Shown in pieces: positions 25,547 to 34,316 of a stretch of DNA of 64,000 bases (positions within the stretch are counted from its first letter, which is position 1; every line of letters begins with the position of its first letter). The stretch lies in the NCBI GenBank assembly GCA_031177685.1, contig JAPSGI010000008.1:62001-126000 (forward strand), read 5' to 3'. Source of the DNA: Solirubrobacteraceae bacterium. GTDB lineage: Bacteria; Actinomycetota; Thermoleophilia; Solirubrobacterales; Solirubrobacteraceae. The notes under the pieces were generated by a model. It was not told the origin of the DNA, did not search any database, and saw only the letters and a program-made list of their open reading frames with translations. The translations under genes and the position numbers were made by a program.

Positions 25547-27145
25547 TCACTCCCATTCGATCGTCCCCGGCGGCTTCGACGTGATGTCCAGGACGACGCG
25601 GTTGACCTCGCGCAGCTCGTTGATCATGCGCGAGGCGATCTGCTCGAGCAGGTCGTAGGGCAGGCGGGCCCAATCGGCGGTCATGGCGTCGTCGCTGGTG
25701 ACCGCGCGGATGACCACGACGTTCCCGTACGTGCGCTCGTCGCCCTGGACGCCGACCGTGCGGACGTCGGGCAGCACGCAGAAGGACTGCCACAGCTCGC
25801 GGTACAGGCCGGCGCGCCGGATCTCGTCCTGGAGGATCGCGTCGGCGTCGCGCAGCAGATTCAGGCGCCCGCGCGTCGCCTCGCCGCCCACGATCCGGAT
25901 CGCCAGGCCCGGGCCGGGAAACGGCTGGCGCCAGACCAGGCGCTCGGGCATCCCGAGCTCCTCGCCGACGCGGCGCACCTCGTCCTTGAACAGCGTGCGC
26001 AGCGGCTCGACCAGCTCGAACTCGAGGTCCTCGGGCAGCCCGCCCACGTTGTGGTGGGACTTGATCGTCGCGGCGCCCGTGCCGCCGCCCGACTCGATCA
26101 CGTCGGAGTACAGCGTCCCCTGGACGAGGTAGCGGGCGCCCTCCAAGCGGGAGGCCTCCTCCTCGAAGACGCGGATGAACTCCTCGCCGATGATCTTGCG
26201 CTTGGTCTCGGGATCGGACACGCCCGCGAGGCGGGCCAGGAAGCGGTCCTGCGCGTCCACCGCGACCAGCGGCACCTTGAACTGGTCGCGGAAGGCGGCG
26301 ATCACCTGCTCGCCCTCGTTCTTGCGCATCAACCCGTGGTCCACGAACACGCACGTGAGCTGGTCGCCCACGGCGCGGTGGACGAGCATCGCCGCCACGC
26401 TGGAGTCCACGCCGCCGGACAGGCCGCAGATCACGCGCCCGCTTCCGACCTGCGCGCGGATGCGCGCCACCTGCTCGTCGACGATCGACGCTGCGCTCCA
26501 CGTCCGCTCGGCGCCGCACACGTCGGCGAGGAAGCGCTCGAGGATCGCGTTGCCGTAAGGGGTGTGGACGACCTCGGGGTGGAACTGGATCCCGTAGACG
26601 CCGCGCTCGACGTCCTCCACGGCCGCCACCGGGGAGGCCGTCGAGGAGGCCAGGGCGGTGAACCCCGGCGGCGGCTCGAACACCGTGTCGCGGTGCGACA
26701 TCCAGCACGTCTGCTCGGCGGGCAGGCCGGCCAGCAGCCGGCCGGGCTCCAGGACCCGCAGGTCGCTGCGCCCGAACTCCCCCACCTCGGCGGCCTCCAC
26801 GCGCCCGCCCAGCTCGCGCGTCAGCAGCTGCATCCCGTAGCAGATGCCCAGCACGGGGACGCCCAGCTCCAGCAGCCGGCGATCCAGCCGCGGCGCCCCC
26901 TCCGCGTACACCGACGCGGGCCCGCCGGACAGGATCAGGCCCTGCGGCTTGCGGCGCTCGATCTCCTCCACGCCGACGTGGTGGGGCAGCAGCTCGGAGA
27001 AGACGCCCAGCTCGCGCACCCGCCGCGCGATCAGCTGGGAGTACTGGCCCCCATAATCGAGGACGACGACCTCGTCCGTGGCGACAGGCGGCGCGGCGGG
27101 AGCCCCCTCCGGGCTCGGCGCCACCGTGCCGGCCGCCTCATTCAT
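25547..27145 (-). CDS. guaA: GMP synthase (glutamine-hydrolyzing)
   Basis: 532 residues. The class I amidotransferase domain (about 25-215) has [18 protein letters not shown] and the nucleophile elbow [10 protein letters not shown], with the His/Glu pair in FHPEV. The ATP-pyrophosphatase domain starts [14 protein letters not shown] (about 243). The C-terminal dimerisation domain ends [13 protein letters not shown], typical of GuaA. Converts XMP to GMP. It overlaps the GuaB3 gene by 8 bp, giving a two-gene purine unit. Confidence 0.97.
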   Translation of the reverse strand: MNEAAGTVAPSPEGAPAAPPVATDEVVVLDYGGQYSQLIARRVRELGVFSELLPHHVGVEEIERRKPQGLILSGGPASVYAEGAPRLDRRLLELGVPVLGICYGMQLLTRELGGRVEAAEVGEFGRSDLRVLEPGRLLAGLPAEQTCWMSHRDTVFEPPPGFTALASSTASPVAAVEDVERGVYGIQFHPEVVHTPYGNAILERFLADVCGAERTWSAASIVDEQVARIRAQVGSGRVICGLSGGVDSSVAAMLVHRAVGDQLTCVFVDHGLMRKNEGEQVIAAFRDQFKVPLVAVDAQDRFLARLAGVSDPETKRKIIGEEFIRVFEEEASRLEGARYLVQGTLYSDVIESGGGTGAATIKSHHNVGGLPEDLEFELVEPLRTLFKDEVRRVGEELGMPERLVWRQPFPGPGLAIRIVGGEATRGRLNLLRDADAILQDEIRRAGLYRELWQSFCVLPDVRTVGVQGDERTYGNVVVIRAVTSDDAMTADWARLPYDLLEQIASRMINELREVNRVVLDITSKPPGTIEWE

Positions 27146-28331
27146 TTACGAGAGCCGCGACCTTTGCGCCGTTGTTCCCCATGCCGACGCCCTGGTCGCG
27201 CTGGAGCTGCTTGCCCTCGGTCTGCAGGGCGGGGGCGACCATCAGCTCGGCGCGGTTGAACTCCGCGATGTCCTTGTAGCCGCACGTGGCCATCGAGGTG
27301 CGCAGGCCGCCCATGAGGTTGAACGTACCGTCGTTCTCGCGGGCGGGGCCGACGAGGATCTCCTCGAGCGTCCCGTTCTGCACGGTGGAGACGCGGGCGC
27401 CGCGCGGAAGCGTGGGATGGAACGTGGCCATGCCCCAGTGGTAGCCGCGGCCCGGCGCCTCGTACGCGCGCGCCAGCGGGGAGCCGATCATCACCGCGTC
27501 GGCGCCGCAGGCGATGGCCTTGGCCACGTCGCCGCCGTTGCGCATCCCGCCGTCCGCGATGACCTTGACGTACTCGCCGGTCTCCAGCATGTGCTGGGAG
27601 CGGGCGGCCGCCACGTCGGCGATCGCCGTCGCCTGGGGGACGCCGATGCCCAGCACCCCGCGCGTGGTGCAGGCGGCGCCGGGGCCGACGCCGACCAGCA
27701 CGGCGGCGGCGCCGGTGCGCATCAGGTGCAGCCCGGTGTGGTAGGAGGCGCAGCCGCCGACCACGACCGGCACGTCGAGCGACGGGATGAACTCCTTGAG
27801 GTTGAGCGGCTCGGTGGACTCCGAGACGTGCTCGCCGGAGACCACGGTGCCCTGGATCACCAGGATGTCCAGCCCGGCCTCCAGCGCGATCTCGTAGTAC
27901 TTGAGCACGCGCTGCGGGGTCAGCGAGGCGGCCGCCACGACGCCCTGGCCCTTGATCTCCTCCACGCGCCGCGCGATCAGCTCGGGCTTGACCGGCTCGA
28001 GGTAGATCTCCTGCATCTCGCGCGTGGCGACCTCCTTGGGCAGGTGCGAGATGCGCTCGAGCTGCTCGTCGGCGTCCTCGTAGCGCGTGTAGATGCCCTC
28101 GAGGTTCAGGACGGCCAGGCCGCCGAGCTTGCCCACCAGGCCGGCGGTCTCCGGGGAGACGACGCCGTCCATCGCCGAGGCCAGCAGCGGGAGCTCGAAG
28201 CGGTAGTCGCCGAGCTTCCAGGAGATGTCCACGTCGTCGGGATCGCGGGTGCGCCGGGACGGCACGATCGCGACGTCGTCGAAGCCATATGCGCGGCGGG
28301 CCTTCTTGCCGCGGCCGATCTCTACTTCCAT
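27138..28331 (-). CDS. guaB3: GuaB3 family IMP dehydrogenase-related protein
   Basis: 397 residues ([20 protein letters not shown]). The IMPDH barrel is present without CBS domains: [35 protein letters not shown] with the catalytic-type Cys loop, and [20 protein letters not shown]. The C-terminal mobile flap region ([17 protein letters not shown]) follows GuaB3 paralogs of actinobacteria; whether it makes XMP or has a GMP-reductase-like or regulatory role is unsettled. A TAGGAT box lies 6 nt before the ATG without an SD. Confidence 0.92.
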   Translation of the reverse strand: MEVEIGRGKKARRAYGFDDVAIVPSRRTRDPDDVDISWKLGDYRFELPLLASAMDGVVSPETAGLVGKLGGLAVLNLEGIYTRYEDADEQLERISHLPKEVATREMQEIYLEPVKPELIARRVEEIKGQGVVAAASLTPQRVLKYYEIALEAGLDILVIQGTVVSGEHVSESTEPLNLKEFIPSLDVPVVVGGCASYHTGLHLMRTGAAAVLVGVGPGAACTTRGVLGIGVPQATAIADVAAARSQHMLETGEYVKVIADGGMRNGGDVAKAIACGADAVMIGSPLARAYEAPGRGYHWGMATFHPTLPRGARVSTVQNGTLEEILVGPARENDGTFNLMGGLRTSMATCGYKDIAEFNRAELMVAPALQTEGKQLQRDQGVGMGNNGAKVAALVNE

Positions 28332-28337
28332 TGCGTG

Positions 28338-28343
28338 ATCCTA
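28338..28343 (-). promoter_or_regulatory. Candidate leaderless -10 box (guaB3-guaA)
   Basis: TAGGAT on the minus strand is 6 nt before the ATG at 28331. It is the best -10 match in the 61-nt gap and would produce a leaderless mRNA. Confidence 0.5.
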
Positions 28344-28392
28344 GGACGCGGGGCGGACAAGCAAGGGTAGCGAGGCCGCACTTTACGCCCGT

Positions 28393-29352
28393 TCAGGGGA
28401 CCTCCGCCGGCGCCTCGATCGCCTCGACCTCGATCTCCGAGGTCAGGCGGTCGACCTCGCGCGGATCGATCAGCCCCGCGCCGAGGTGCTGCGTGGACTC
28501 GGCGCCGCAGGCGACGCCGAAGCGCAGGCACTCCGCGGGCGGGCTGCCCGTGTAGCGCGCCGAGACGAACCCGGCCAGGAAGGCGTCGCCGGACCCGACC
28601 GCGGCGCGCGGCTCCAGCGGCTCCATGCGCACCCGGTACAGCGTCGAGCCGCCGTCCTCCAGCACGCGCGCGAAGCAGCCGTCGGACACCGTCATGATCG
28701 CCTCGCCGGCACCCAGCTCGACCATCTCGCGCACGGCGATCGTGCGGTCCTCGTCGTCGTTGAACTCGTGGCCGACCAGCTCCTCGGCCTCCAGCACGTT
28801 GGGCGAGATCACGCTCGGCTCCGCGCGCACCGCGTGGCGCAGCGGCTCGCCGTCGGTGTCCAGGACCGTGGTGACGCCCAGCTTGCGCAGCTCGCGCACC
28901 AGCCCGGCGTAGTAGTCGGGCGCCAGCCCGCGCGGCAGGCTTCCCGCGAACACGACGACCTGCGCGCCCTGCGCCAGGTACAGGAGCTTGTCCACGAACA
29001 GCTGCGACTCGGCCTCCTGCACGATCGGGCCGGGCTCGTTGATCTCGGTCTGCTCGCCGTTGGTGGGATCCAGGACCGCGGTGTTGGTGCGCGACTCCTC
29101 GCGGATGCGCACGAAGTCGTTGAGGATCGATTCCTCGGTGAGTTGCTCGACGATGCGCGTTCCGGCCGAGCCCCCCGCGAAGCCGGTGGCGATGACGGGC
29201 TGGCCGAGGCGCTTGATCGCCCGGGCGACGTTGACTCCCTTTCCCCCGGCCATCGTGCGCTGCTCGACGCTGCGGTGCCGGCGCCCGAGGCGGAAGTTGG
29301 GGACCTCGAGGGTCTTGTCGATCGCCGCGTTGAGGGTGACGGTGATGATCAC
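28393..29352 (-). CDS. PfkB family sugar kinase, 1-phosphofructokinase-like
   Basis: 319 residues starting MIITVTLNAAIDKTLEVPNF, the N-terminus of the 1-phosphofructokinase/tagatose-6-phosphate kinase branch. GGKGVNVARAIKRLG is the sugar-binding PfkB signature 1, and AVGSGDAFLAGFVSAR near residue 262 is signature 2 with the catalytic Asp and anion hole. It probably phosphorylates a sugar phosphate. The GTG start overlaps the stop of the carboxypeptidase gene (GTGA). No PTS genes are nearby, so the substrate is unclear. Confidence 0.85.
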   Translation of the reverse strand: MIITVTLNAAIDKTLEVPNFRLGRRHRSVEQRTMAGGKGVNVARAIKRLGQPVIATGFAGGSAGTRIVEQLTEESILNDFVRIREESRTNTAVLDPTNGEQTEINEPGPIVQEAESQLFVDKLLYLAQGAQVVVFAGSLPRGLAPDYYAGLVRELRKLGVTTVLDTDGEPLRHAVRAEPSVISPNVLEAEELVGHEFNDDEDRTIAVREMVELGAGEAIMTVSDGCFARVLEDGGSTLYRVRMEPLEPRAAVGSGDAFLAGFVSARYTGSPPAECLRFGVACGAESTQHLGAGLIDPREVDRLTSEIEVEAIEAPAEVP

Positions 29353-30563
29353 GAGGTTCCCACTGCGTGGCGCCGCGACCTCCGCCGCCGCACGAGGACG
29401 GTGACGAGCAGCGCCGCGACCATGATCGCCAGGGCGATCAAGGCGAGGTTAACGGGTCGCAGCACCTGGTCCGCGGCGCGCTCGAGCAGCGAGACCTCGG
29501 GGACGGGCTGGGCGGTGACCAGCGCCACGCGCGCCACGACCCGGCCGCGCAGGCGGACGGTCAGCGTGCCCGCGCGCGTGCCGCGGGGCAGCGGGCCCTT
29601 CAACTGGCGCGGCGCCGTGACCGCGATGGCGGGACGCTCGCCGTCGCGCAGCACACGGGTCACCCGCCGTGCGGGAACGAGCTCGATCCGGTCCTCGGGC
29701 CGGTACTTGACCTCGGCGCTGGCCGCCACGCGGTCCGGCCGCACGATCGGCGCCAGGCGGTACTGGTCCAGGGCCCAGCGCAGCAGGCTGACCGTGTCGG
29801 CGTCGCGCGCCGCCTCGCCCGGCTCGCCGAGGACGGCGCTCAGGACCGTCACGCCGCCGCGCGTCGCCGAGCCGACGAGGACGTAGCCGGCTCCCTGCGT
29901 GCGGCCGGTCTTGACGCCGTCGACGTACGGCACCGCGCCGACCAGGTCGTTGCGGTTCTCCACCACGCGCGGGCGTGCGCCGCTGGTGAGCGTCACCCGC
30001 GGCAGCGCGACCGTGCGGCGGAAGAACGCGTTGCGACGCAGGCGGCGGGTGAGCGTGACCAGGTCGCGTGCGCTGGAGTGGTTTCCCGGCTCGTCGAGCC
30101 CGATCGGGTTGGCGAAGCTGGTCTGGCGCAGGCCGAGGGCTCGGGCGCGCTCGTTCATCTGCGCGACGAAGGCGGCTCGCGAGCCGGCGGTGCCGGCGGC
30201 CAGCGTGGCGGCCGCGTCGTTCGCGCTCTCCAGCAGCAGCGCGCGCAGGAGGTCGCGGACCGTCATGCGCTCGCCGGCGCGCAGGTTGATGCGCGACTCG
30301 GCCGGCGCGGCGGCGTAGGGGACGGCCGTGAAGACGTCGTCCAGTCCGACGCGCTCCAGGACGACCAGCGCGGTCATCAGCTTGGTCGCGCTGGCCACCG
30401 GGCGCGGGACGTCGGCCGCCTTGCGCAGCAGCACGTCGCCCGTCTGCGGCGCGACGACGATGGCCTGGGGCGCCGAGATCGGCGGCGCCGGCGGCGCGGC
30501 GCGAGCGACGGACGGCGCCGCGAGCGCGGCCGCCGCCGCGAGCAGGGCGGCGGCGCGCCTCAC
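29349..30563 (-). CDS. D-alanyl-D-alanine carboxypeptidase (S11 family)
   Basis: 404 residues from the GTG at 30563. A signal peptide (MRRAAALLAAAAALAAPSVARA) is followed by the penicillin-binding fold with S-x-x-K in ASATKLMTALV (about 57), S-x-N in LESANDAAATL (about 113) and K-T-G in VDGVKTGRTQGAGY (about 218). A C-terminal beta domain (about 290-350) and one membrane helix (about 370-390) ending in basic residues anchor it in the cytoplasmic membrane. It trims peptidoglycan pentapeptides. Coupled to the LysM gene upstream (GTGA) and to the kinase downstream. Confidence 0.92.
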   Translation of the reverse strand: MRRAAALLAAAAALAAPSVARAAPPAPPISAPQAIVVAPQTGDVLLRKAADVPRPVASATKLMTALVVLERVGLDDVFTAVPYAAAPAESRINLRAGERMTVRDLLRALLLESANDAAATLAAGTAGSRAAFVAQMNERARALGLRQTSFANPIGLDEPGNHSSARDLVTLTRRLRRNAFFRRTVALPRVTLTSGARPRVVENRNDLVGAVPYVDGVKTGRTQGAGYVLVGSATRGGVTVLSAVLGEPGEAARDADTVSLLRWALDQYRLAPIVRPDRVAASAEVKYRPEDRIELVPARRVTRVLRDGERPAIAVTAPRQLKGPLPRGTRAGTLTVRLRGRVVARVALVTAQPVPEVSLLERAADQVLRPVNLALIALAIMVAALLVTVLVRRRRSRRHAVGTS

Positions 30564-30859
30564 GGGCGCAGCTTGAGGCGCGTGCCCGGCTGGAGGGCCT
30601 GCGCGTCCACGTCCGGGTTGAGCGCGAGCAGTCGCGACGAGTCCACGTCGAAGCGCTCGGCGATCGAGACCAGCGTGTCGCCCCGCCGCACCACGTACGT
30701 CCGGCGCGCCGGCGCCTCGCGCATCGTGGTCGTCGGTTGCGCGCGCTCCCCGTTGCCGGACCCCGATCCCCCTGAGCTGGCGAGGACGACGACGACGGCC
30801 AGAAGGGTGACGACGAGCGCGATCGGCGCGAGGTAGCGCACTGGGCTCGAGGCGGCCAT
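30560..30859 (-). CDS. Membrane-anchored LysM domain protein
   Basis: 99 residues from the ATG at 30859. One membrane helix (about 10-30, LAPIALVVTLLAVVVVLAS) is followed by a short linker and one LysM domain (about 53-98: YVVRRGDTLVSIAERFDV ... LNPDVDAQALQPGTRLKL). LysM binds GlcNAc in peptidoglycan. Its stop overlaps the carboxypeptidase GTG, so both act in wall metabolism. TATCAT lies 9 nt before the ATG. Confidence 0.85.
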   Translation of the reverse strand: MAASSPVRYLAPIALVVTLLAVVVVLASSGGSGSGNGERAQPTTTMREAPARRTYVVRRGDTLVSIAERFDVDSSRLLALNPDVDAQALQPGTRLKLRP

Positions 30860-30888
30860 CCCCGGGCGATGATAGCCGCGCCCGGCGC

Positions 30889-31734
30889 TCAGCCTGCCAG
30901 CGCGCTTGCGGCATCGCGAAGGCGCTGCGCTTCGGCGCGCGCGGCGGCGGCGGGCGGCTCGCCGGTGCGATCCCCCGCCGTGGCGATGCTGCGCGAGGCC
31001 GTCACCAGCGCGCCGCCGGGGCCCGGCGCGAAGGCGGGCGCCAGGTCCTCGACGCGGCCGCCCTGGGCGCCGATCCCGGGGAGCAGGAAGGGAGCGTGCG
31101 GCATCAGCTCGCGCATGCGGGACAGGTGCTCGGGGGCGGTGGCGCCGACGACCGCGCCGATGTCCGCGATCCCGCCGTCCGCCCCGCCCAGCTCGCGCAC
31201 CAGCGCCGCCAGGCGCTCCCACAGCGGCGCGGAGCCGACCGGGAGGTCCTCCACGTCGGCGGCCCCCGGGTTGGAGGTGCGCACGAGCACGAACACGCCC
31301 CCGCCGGCCGCCCGCGCCGCGTCCACGAGCGGCTCCAAGGCGTCGCGGCCCAGCAGCGGGTTGGCCGTGAAGGCGTCCGCCCCCAGGCCGGCGACGTCCC
31401 CGAACGGCGTCGGCGTGGTGCCCGCGAGCGCCTGGCCGTAGGCGGCCGCCGTCACCGGCACGTCGCCGCGCTTGCCGTCGGCGATCACCAGCAGGCCGGC
31501 GTTGCGGGCGTGCGCGACGGTTCGCTCCAGCGCGGTCCAGCCGGGCGCGCCGAGCCGCTCGAAGCACGCGAGCTGCGGCTTGACCGCCACGCAGGCCGGC
31601 CCGGCCGCGTCGATCAGGGCCGTGCAATGCGCCGCCACCGCCGCCCCGGCGCGCTCGGCGGGGGTCCCCCCCTCCGGGACGGCCCCGACCGCATCCGGCC
31701 ACAGCCGCGCCGGATCCGGGTCGAGACCGAGCAC
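30889..31734 (-). CDS. pyrF: Orotidine-5'-phosphate decarboxylase (type 2)
   Basis: At least 281 residues. GLDPDPARLWP at the N-terminus, VAVKPQLACFERLG, IADGKRGDV (catalytic Lys-Asp) and LLPGIGAQGG are type 2 PyrF motifs. Makes UMP from OMP. The first canonical start (GTG 31734) would cut into the first beta-strand. In-frame codons continue upstream and read RSHFGERLAARVRERGSQV before it, a normal family N-terminus, with an ATT at 31794 overlapping the end of the HU gene. The real start is probably that near-cognate codon (or CTG at 31803). Confidence 0.9.
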   Translation of the reverse strand: MLGLDPDPARLWPDAVGAVPEGGTPAERAGAAVAAHCTALIDAAGPACVAVKPQLACFERLGAPGWTALERTVAHARNAGLLVIADGKRGDVPVTAAAYGQALAGTTPTPFGDVAGLGADAFTANPLLGRDALEPLVDAARAAGGGVFVLVRTSNPGAADVEDLPVGSAPLWERLAALVRELGGADGGIADIGAVVGATAPEHLSRMRELMPHAPFLLPGIGAQGGRVEDLAPAFAPGPGGALVTASRSIATAGDRTGEPPAAAARAEAQRLRDAASALAG

Positions 31735-31786
31735 GACCTGCGACCCGCGCTCCCGGACGCGCGCCGCAAGCCGCTCCCCGAAGTGG

Positions 31787-32059
31787 CTACGAATTGACCG
31801 CAGACTTCAGCTTCGCGCCGGCGCTGAAGCGCGGGACGCGGGAGGCCGCGATCTGGATCGGCTCGCCGGTGCGGGGATGCTTGCCCTGGCGGGCGCCGCG
31901 CTCGGCGACGTGGAACTTGCCGAAGCCGGTGAAGTTGATCTCGTCGCCGCCGCGCAGAGCGTCCTGGATCCCACCGATCACGGCGTCGACGGCGGCCTCG
32001 GCCTCACGCTTGCTGCCGAACGCACCGGATACGCGATCGACGAACTCGGACTTCGTCAC
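31787..32059 (-). CDS. DNA-binding protein HU
   Basis: 90 residues (MTKSEFVDRVSGAFGSKREA), a single HU/IHF domain with the beta-arm signature GFGKFHVAERGARQGKHPRTG and the Arg-Pro-x-Phe-like RVPRFSAGAKL. It lacks the Lys/Ala/Pro-rich C-terminal tail of mycobacterial HupB. A nucleoid protein that bends DNA. GTG start with AAGGAGG about 7 nt upstream. pyrF follows in the same direction and appears to start inside its last codons. Confidence 0.95.
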   Translation of the reverse strand: MTKSEFVDRVSGAFGSKREAEAAVDAVIGGIQDALRGGDEINFTGFGKFHVAERGARQGKHPRTGEPIQIAASRVPRFSAGAKLKSAVNS

Positions 32060-32122
32060 TTGACTGCCTCCTTGGGTTCTATGGGGCGTTCGACGCTAAC
32101 AATGCCTGCGGACAGGCGTCGT

Positions 32123-32365
32123 TCAGCGCCCCCGCGGAACCCCGCTAGTTGCGCTCTTTTCGACGGGCGTTGCCGCGTCGACCATGGAGGCGGCGACCTC
32201 GATCAGGTCCGACGCCGTCTCCGACGCGGGATCGAGCATGGTCAGCTGGCCGTCGGCGGCGTAGAGCTTCACGTAGGGGCGCCGGGCCTCGCGGCGCCGC
32301 CGCAACGCGCCGGCGGCGTCGCCCACCACGCCGGTGACCGCGTCCAGCGGCCCGCGCTGCTTCAC
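32123..32365 (-). CDS. Small conserved-looking protein of unknown function
   Basis: 80 residues from the GTG at 32365 (MKQRGPLDAVTGVVGDAAGA), overlapping the stop of the upstream gene by 4 nt. A basic segment (ALRRRREARRPYVKLY, about 20-35) is followed by an acidic amphipathic helix (about 45-68). No domain recognised. The operon-like coupling with the 100-residue neighbour is the main support that it is a gene. Confidence 0.5.
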   Translation of the reverse strand: MKQRGPLDAVTGVVGDAAGALRRRREARRPYVKLYAADGQLTMLDPASETASDLIEVAASMVDAATPVEKSATSGVPRGR

Positions 32366-32664
32366 CGCGCGCCGTCCAGCTCGCGCAACGTCATGTGCAC
32401 GTCGTAGCGCAGGGCGGCGGGCAGGGCGGTCCGCGCCGCCACGACGACGATCGCGCGGCGCTCCGAGCGGGCGGCGAACACGGTCCCGCGGCCGGTCGCG
32501 ACCTCGACCTCGGGGGCGTCGCCGGCGCGCTCCAGCAGCTCCCGGGCAGGCGCCGCCAGAGCCCGGCTGCCGGCCAGCCGCCGCCCGTCGACGCCGAGCA
32601 CGACGCCGTCGCGGGCGTCCACCGCCATGGTCAGGAGCCGGTCCAGCGCGCGTTCCGGGGACAT
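32362..32664 (-). CDS. Small alpha/beta protein, possibly Roadblock/LC7-like
   Basis: 100 residues (MSPERALDRLLTMAVDARDG). The alternation of an N-terminal helix, a VVLGVDGRRLAGSR strand-turn, a long helix, a GRGTVFAARSERRAIVVVA beta-hairpin and a final helix is the pattern of Roadblock/LC7 proteins, which regulate small GTPases. The match is by pattern only. The ATG is 20 nt from the divergent GTG at 32685. Coupled to the next gene (GTGA). Confidence 0.5.
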   Translation of the reverse strand: MSPERALDRLLTMAVDARDGVVLGVDGRRLAGSRALAAPARELLERAGDAPEVEVATGRGTVFAARSERRAIVVVAARTALPAALRYDVHMTLRELDGAR

Positions 32665-32684
32665 CCACGATCAGAATAGGGCGC

Positions 32685-32825
32685 GTGCCGCTCGAGAAGG
32701 CCGCCTGGCTCACCACCGTCCTCGCCTGCGCGATCGCCGCCGTGGTGCTGCTCCTGACCGGCTACTTCGGCTACGCGGCGACCGCCGCGTGCGTCGCGCT
32801 GGCCGCCGCCATCAATCTGACCTGA
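32685..32825 (+). CDS. 46-residue membrane protein
   Basis: GTG start, MPLEKAAWLTTVLACAIAAV, then two adjoining hydrophobic helices (about 6-25 and 28-45) separated by TGYFGY. Function unknown. It is divergent from the 100-residue gene and converges on the CDF transporter gene with a 14-bp overlap. Too short for confident calling, but composition and codon usage look coding. Confidence 0.45.
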   Translation: MPLEKAAWLTTVLACAIAAVVLLLTGYFGYAATAACVALAAAINLT

Positions 32826-33768
32826 GGGGCGGGACCTCGGTCCCGGGTTGCACCCGGTCCTCGGGCTCGAGGTGGATGAGCACGTCGGCTTGGCGCAGCC
32901 GGCGGCGGATCGCGTCCTGCAGCGCGTGTGCGGTGGCGTGGGCGTCCTCGAGCGTCGTGCCCGCGCGGAACTGCACGTGCAGGTCGACGTAGCGGCGCGC
33001 GCCGGCGCGCCGGGTGCGCAGCTTGTGGAAGCCCGCGACGCCCCGCGGTCCGAAGGCGAGGATCTCCTCGCGGATGGCGTCCATCTCCGTTACTGGCAGC
33101 GACTCGTCGACCAGCACGCGCGTGGAGCGCGTGAGGATGCGCCACCCGGCCGCGACGATCGCGGCGGCGACGACCAGCGCGATCGCGGGGTCCAGCCACG
33201 TCGCGCCGGTGGTCTCCACGAGCACGAGCGCGATCAGCACTCCGCCGGAGGTGAGCGCGTCGGTGCGCAGGTGGGCGGCGTCGCCCTCCAGCGCGGGCGA
33301 GTCGGTCTCGCGGGCCCGCCGCGCGATGAACGCGGACACGCCCAGGTTCGCCACCATCGAGAAGGCGATCACGGCGATGCCGAAGCCGAGGTTCTCGACG
33401 GGCGCGTCGTCGAGGAGCCGCCGGATCGCCTCGAAGGCGATCACCCCGGAGCCGACGAGGATCAGCATCCCCTCGATCGCCGCGGCCAGGTTCTCGACCT
33501 TCTCGTGGCCGTAGCGGTGGCTCTCGTCGGCCGGCTCCTCGGCCTTGCGCACGGAGAAGTAGGCGACGATCGAGGCGACCAGGTCGATCGCGGAGTGCAT
33601 GGCCTCGGTGAGGATCGCCACCGATCCCGTGATGGATCCCGCCACGACCTTGAGCAGGATCAGTGCCGTGTTGGAGACGATCGACAGCAGCGCCGCGGGC
33701 GTGCGGCTGGGGACCGGCGGGCGGACCGGCACGACGGAGGCCGGGCGGCTCAGTCCGGGTCGAGCCAT
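32812..33768 (-). CDS. Cation diffusion facilitator (CDF) family transporter
   Basis: 318 residues with six membrane helices (about 25-220). The metal site is formed by LTEAMHSAIDLVASI (H-x3-D on helix 2) and HLRTDALTSGGVLIAL (H-x3-D on helix 5). A cytoplasmic C-terminal domain (about 225-310) with VDLHVQF and DVLIHLEPED follows. Exports Zn, Fe, Mn or similar divalent ions by proton antiport; specificity is not predictable. The start overlaps the end of rdgB by 19 bp. Confidence 0.92.
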   Translation of the reverse strand: MARPGLSRPASVVPVRPPVPSRTPAALLSIVSNTALILLKVVAGSITGSVAILTEAMHSAIDLVASIVAYFSVRKAEEPADESHRYGHEKVENLAAAIEGMLILVGSGVIAFEAIRRLLDDAPVENLGFGIAVIAFSMVANLGVSAFIARRARETDSPALEGDAAHLRTDALTSGGVLIALVLVETTGATWLDPAIALVVAAAIVAAGWRILTRSTRVLVDESLPVTEMDAIREEILAFGPRGVAGFHKLRTRRAGARRYVDLHVQFRAGTTLEDAHATAHALQDAIRRRLRQADVLIHLEPEDRVQPGTEVPPLRSD

Positions 33769-34316
33769 GACAGCAGCGCCCGCGCGGCCCGGCCGCGGTG
33801 GCTGATCGCGTCCTTCTCGGCGTCGTCGAGCTCGGCCATCGTCCGGTCGCCGTCCCCGTCGTCGGGGAGGAACACGGGGTCGTAGCCGAAGCCGCCGGAG
33901 CCGCGCGCGTCGGCGGACATCGTGCCGGTGCAGCGGCCCTCGAACACGCTCTCGCGCTCGGCGTCCACGTAGGCCAGCGCGCAGACGTAGGCCAGGCGGC
34001 TGCCGGGCGGCGCCTGGGCGCGCAGCTTGGCGAGGTTCTCGGCGTCCGTCGCCCCCTCGCCGGCGAAGCGCGCCGAGCGCACGCCGGGGGCGCCGCCGAG
34101 CGCCTCGGACTCGATGCCCGAGTCGTCGGCGATCGCCGGCCGGCCGGTGGCGCGGGCGGCGGCGCGCGCCTTGGGAAGCGCGTTGCCGGCGAACGTGTCG
34201 GCGGTCTCGGGCGGCAGCTCGACGGCGTCGGGGAGCGGCTCGATCTCGTGGCCGGGGAGCAGCCGCGTGAACTCGCGGACCTTGTGCGCGTTGCGCGTGG
34301 CGAGCACGAGCCTCAC
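33750..34316 (-). CDS. rdgB: XTP/dITP diphosphatase (Ham1/RdgB)
   Basis: 188 residues from the GTG at 34316 (MRLVLATRNAHKVREF). Hallmarks: the T-x-N-x-x-K motif at the start, FAGNALPKARAAA, IADDSGIESEALGGAPGVRSARF, GFGYDPVF and the closing SHRGRAARAL. Removes non-canonical purine nucleoside triphosphates. GTG overlaps the rph stop (GTGA). murI-rph-rdgB is a conserved order. Confidence 0.95.
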   Translation of the reverse strand: MRLVLATRNAHKVREFTRLLPGHEIEPLPDAVELPPETADTFAGNALPKARAAARATGRPAIADDSGIESEALGGAPGVRSARFAGEGATDAENLAKLRAQAPPGSRLAYVCALAYVDAERESVFEGRCTGTMSADARGSGGFGYDPVFLPDDGDGDRTMAELDDAEKDAISHRGRAARALLSWLDPD

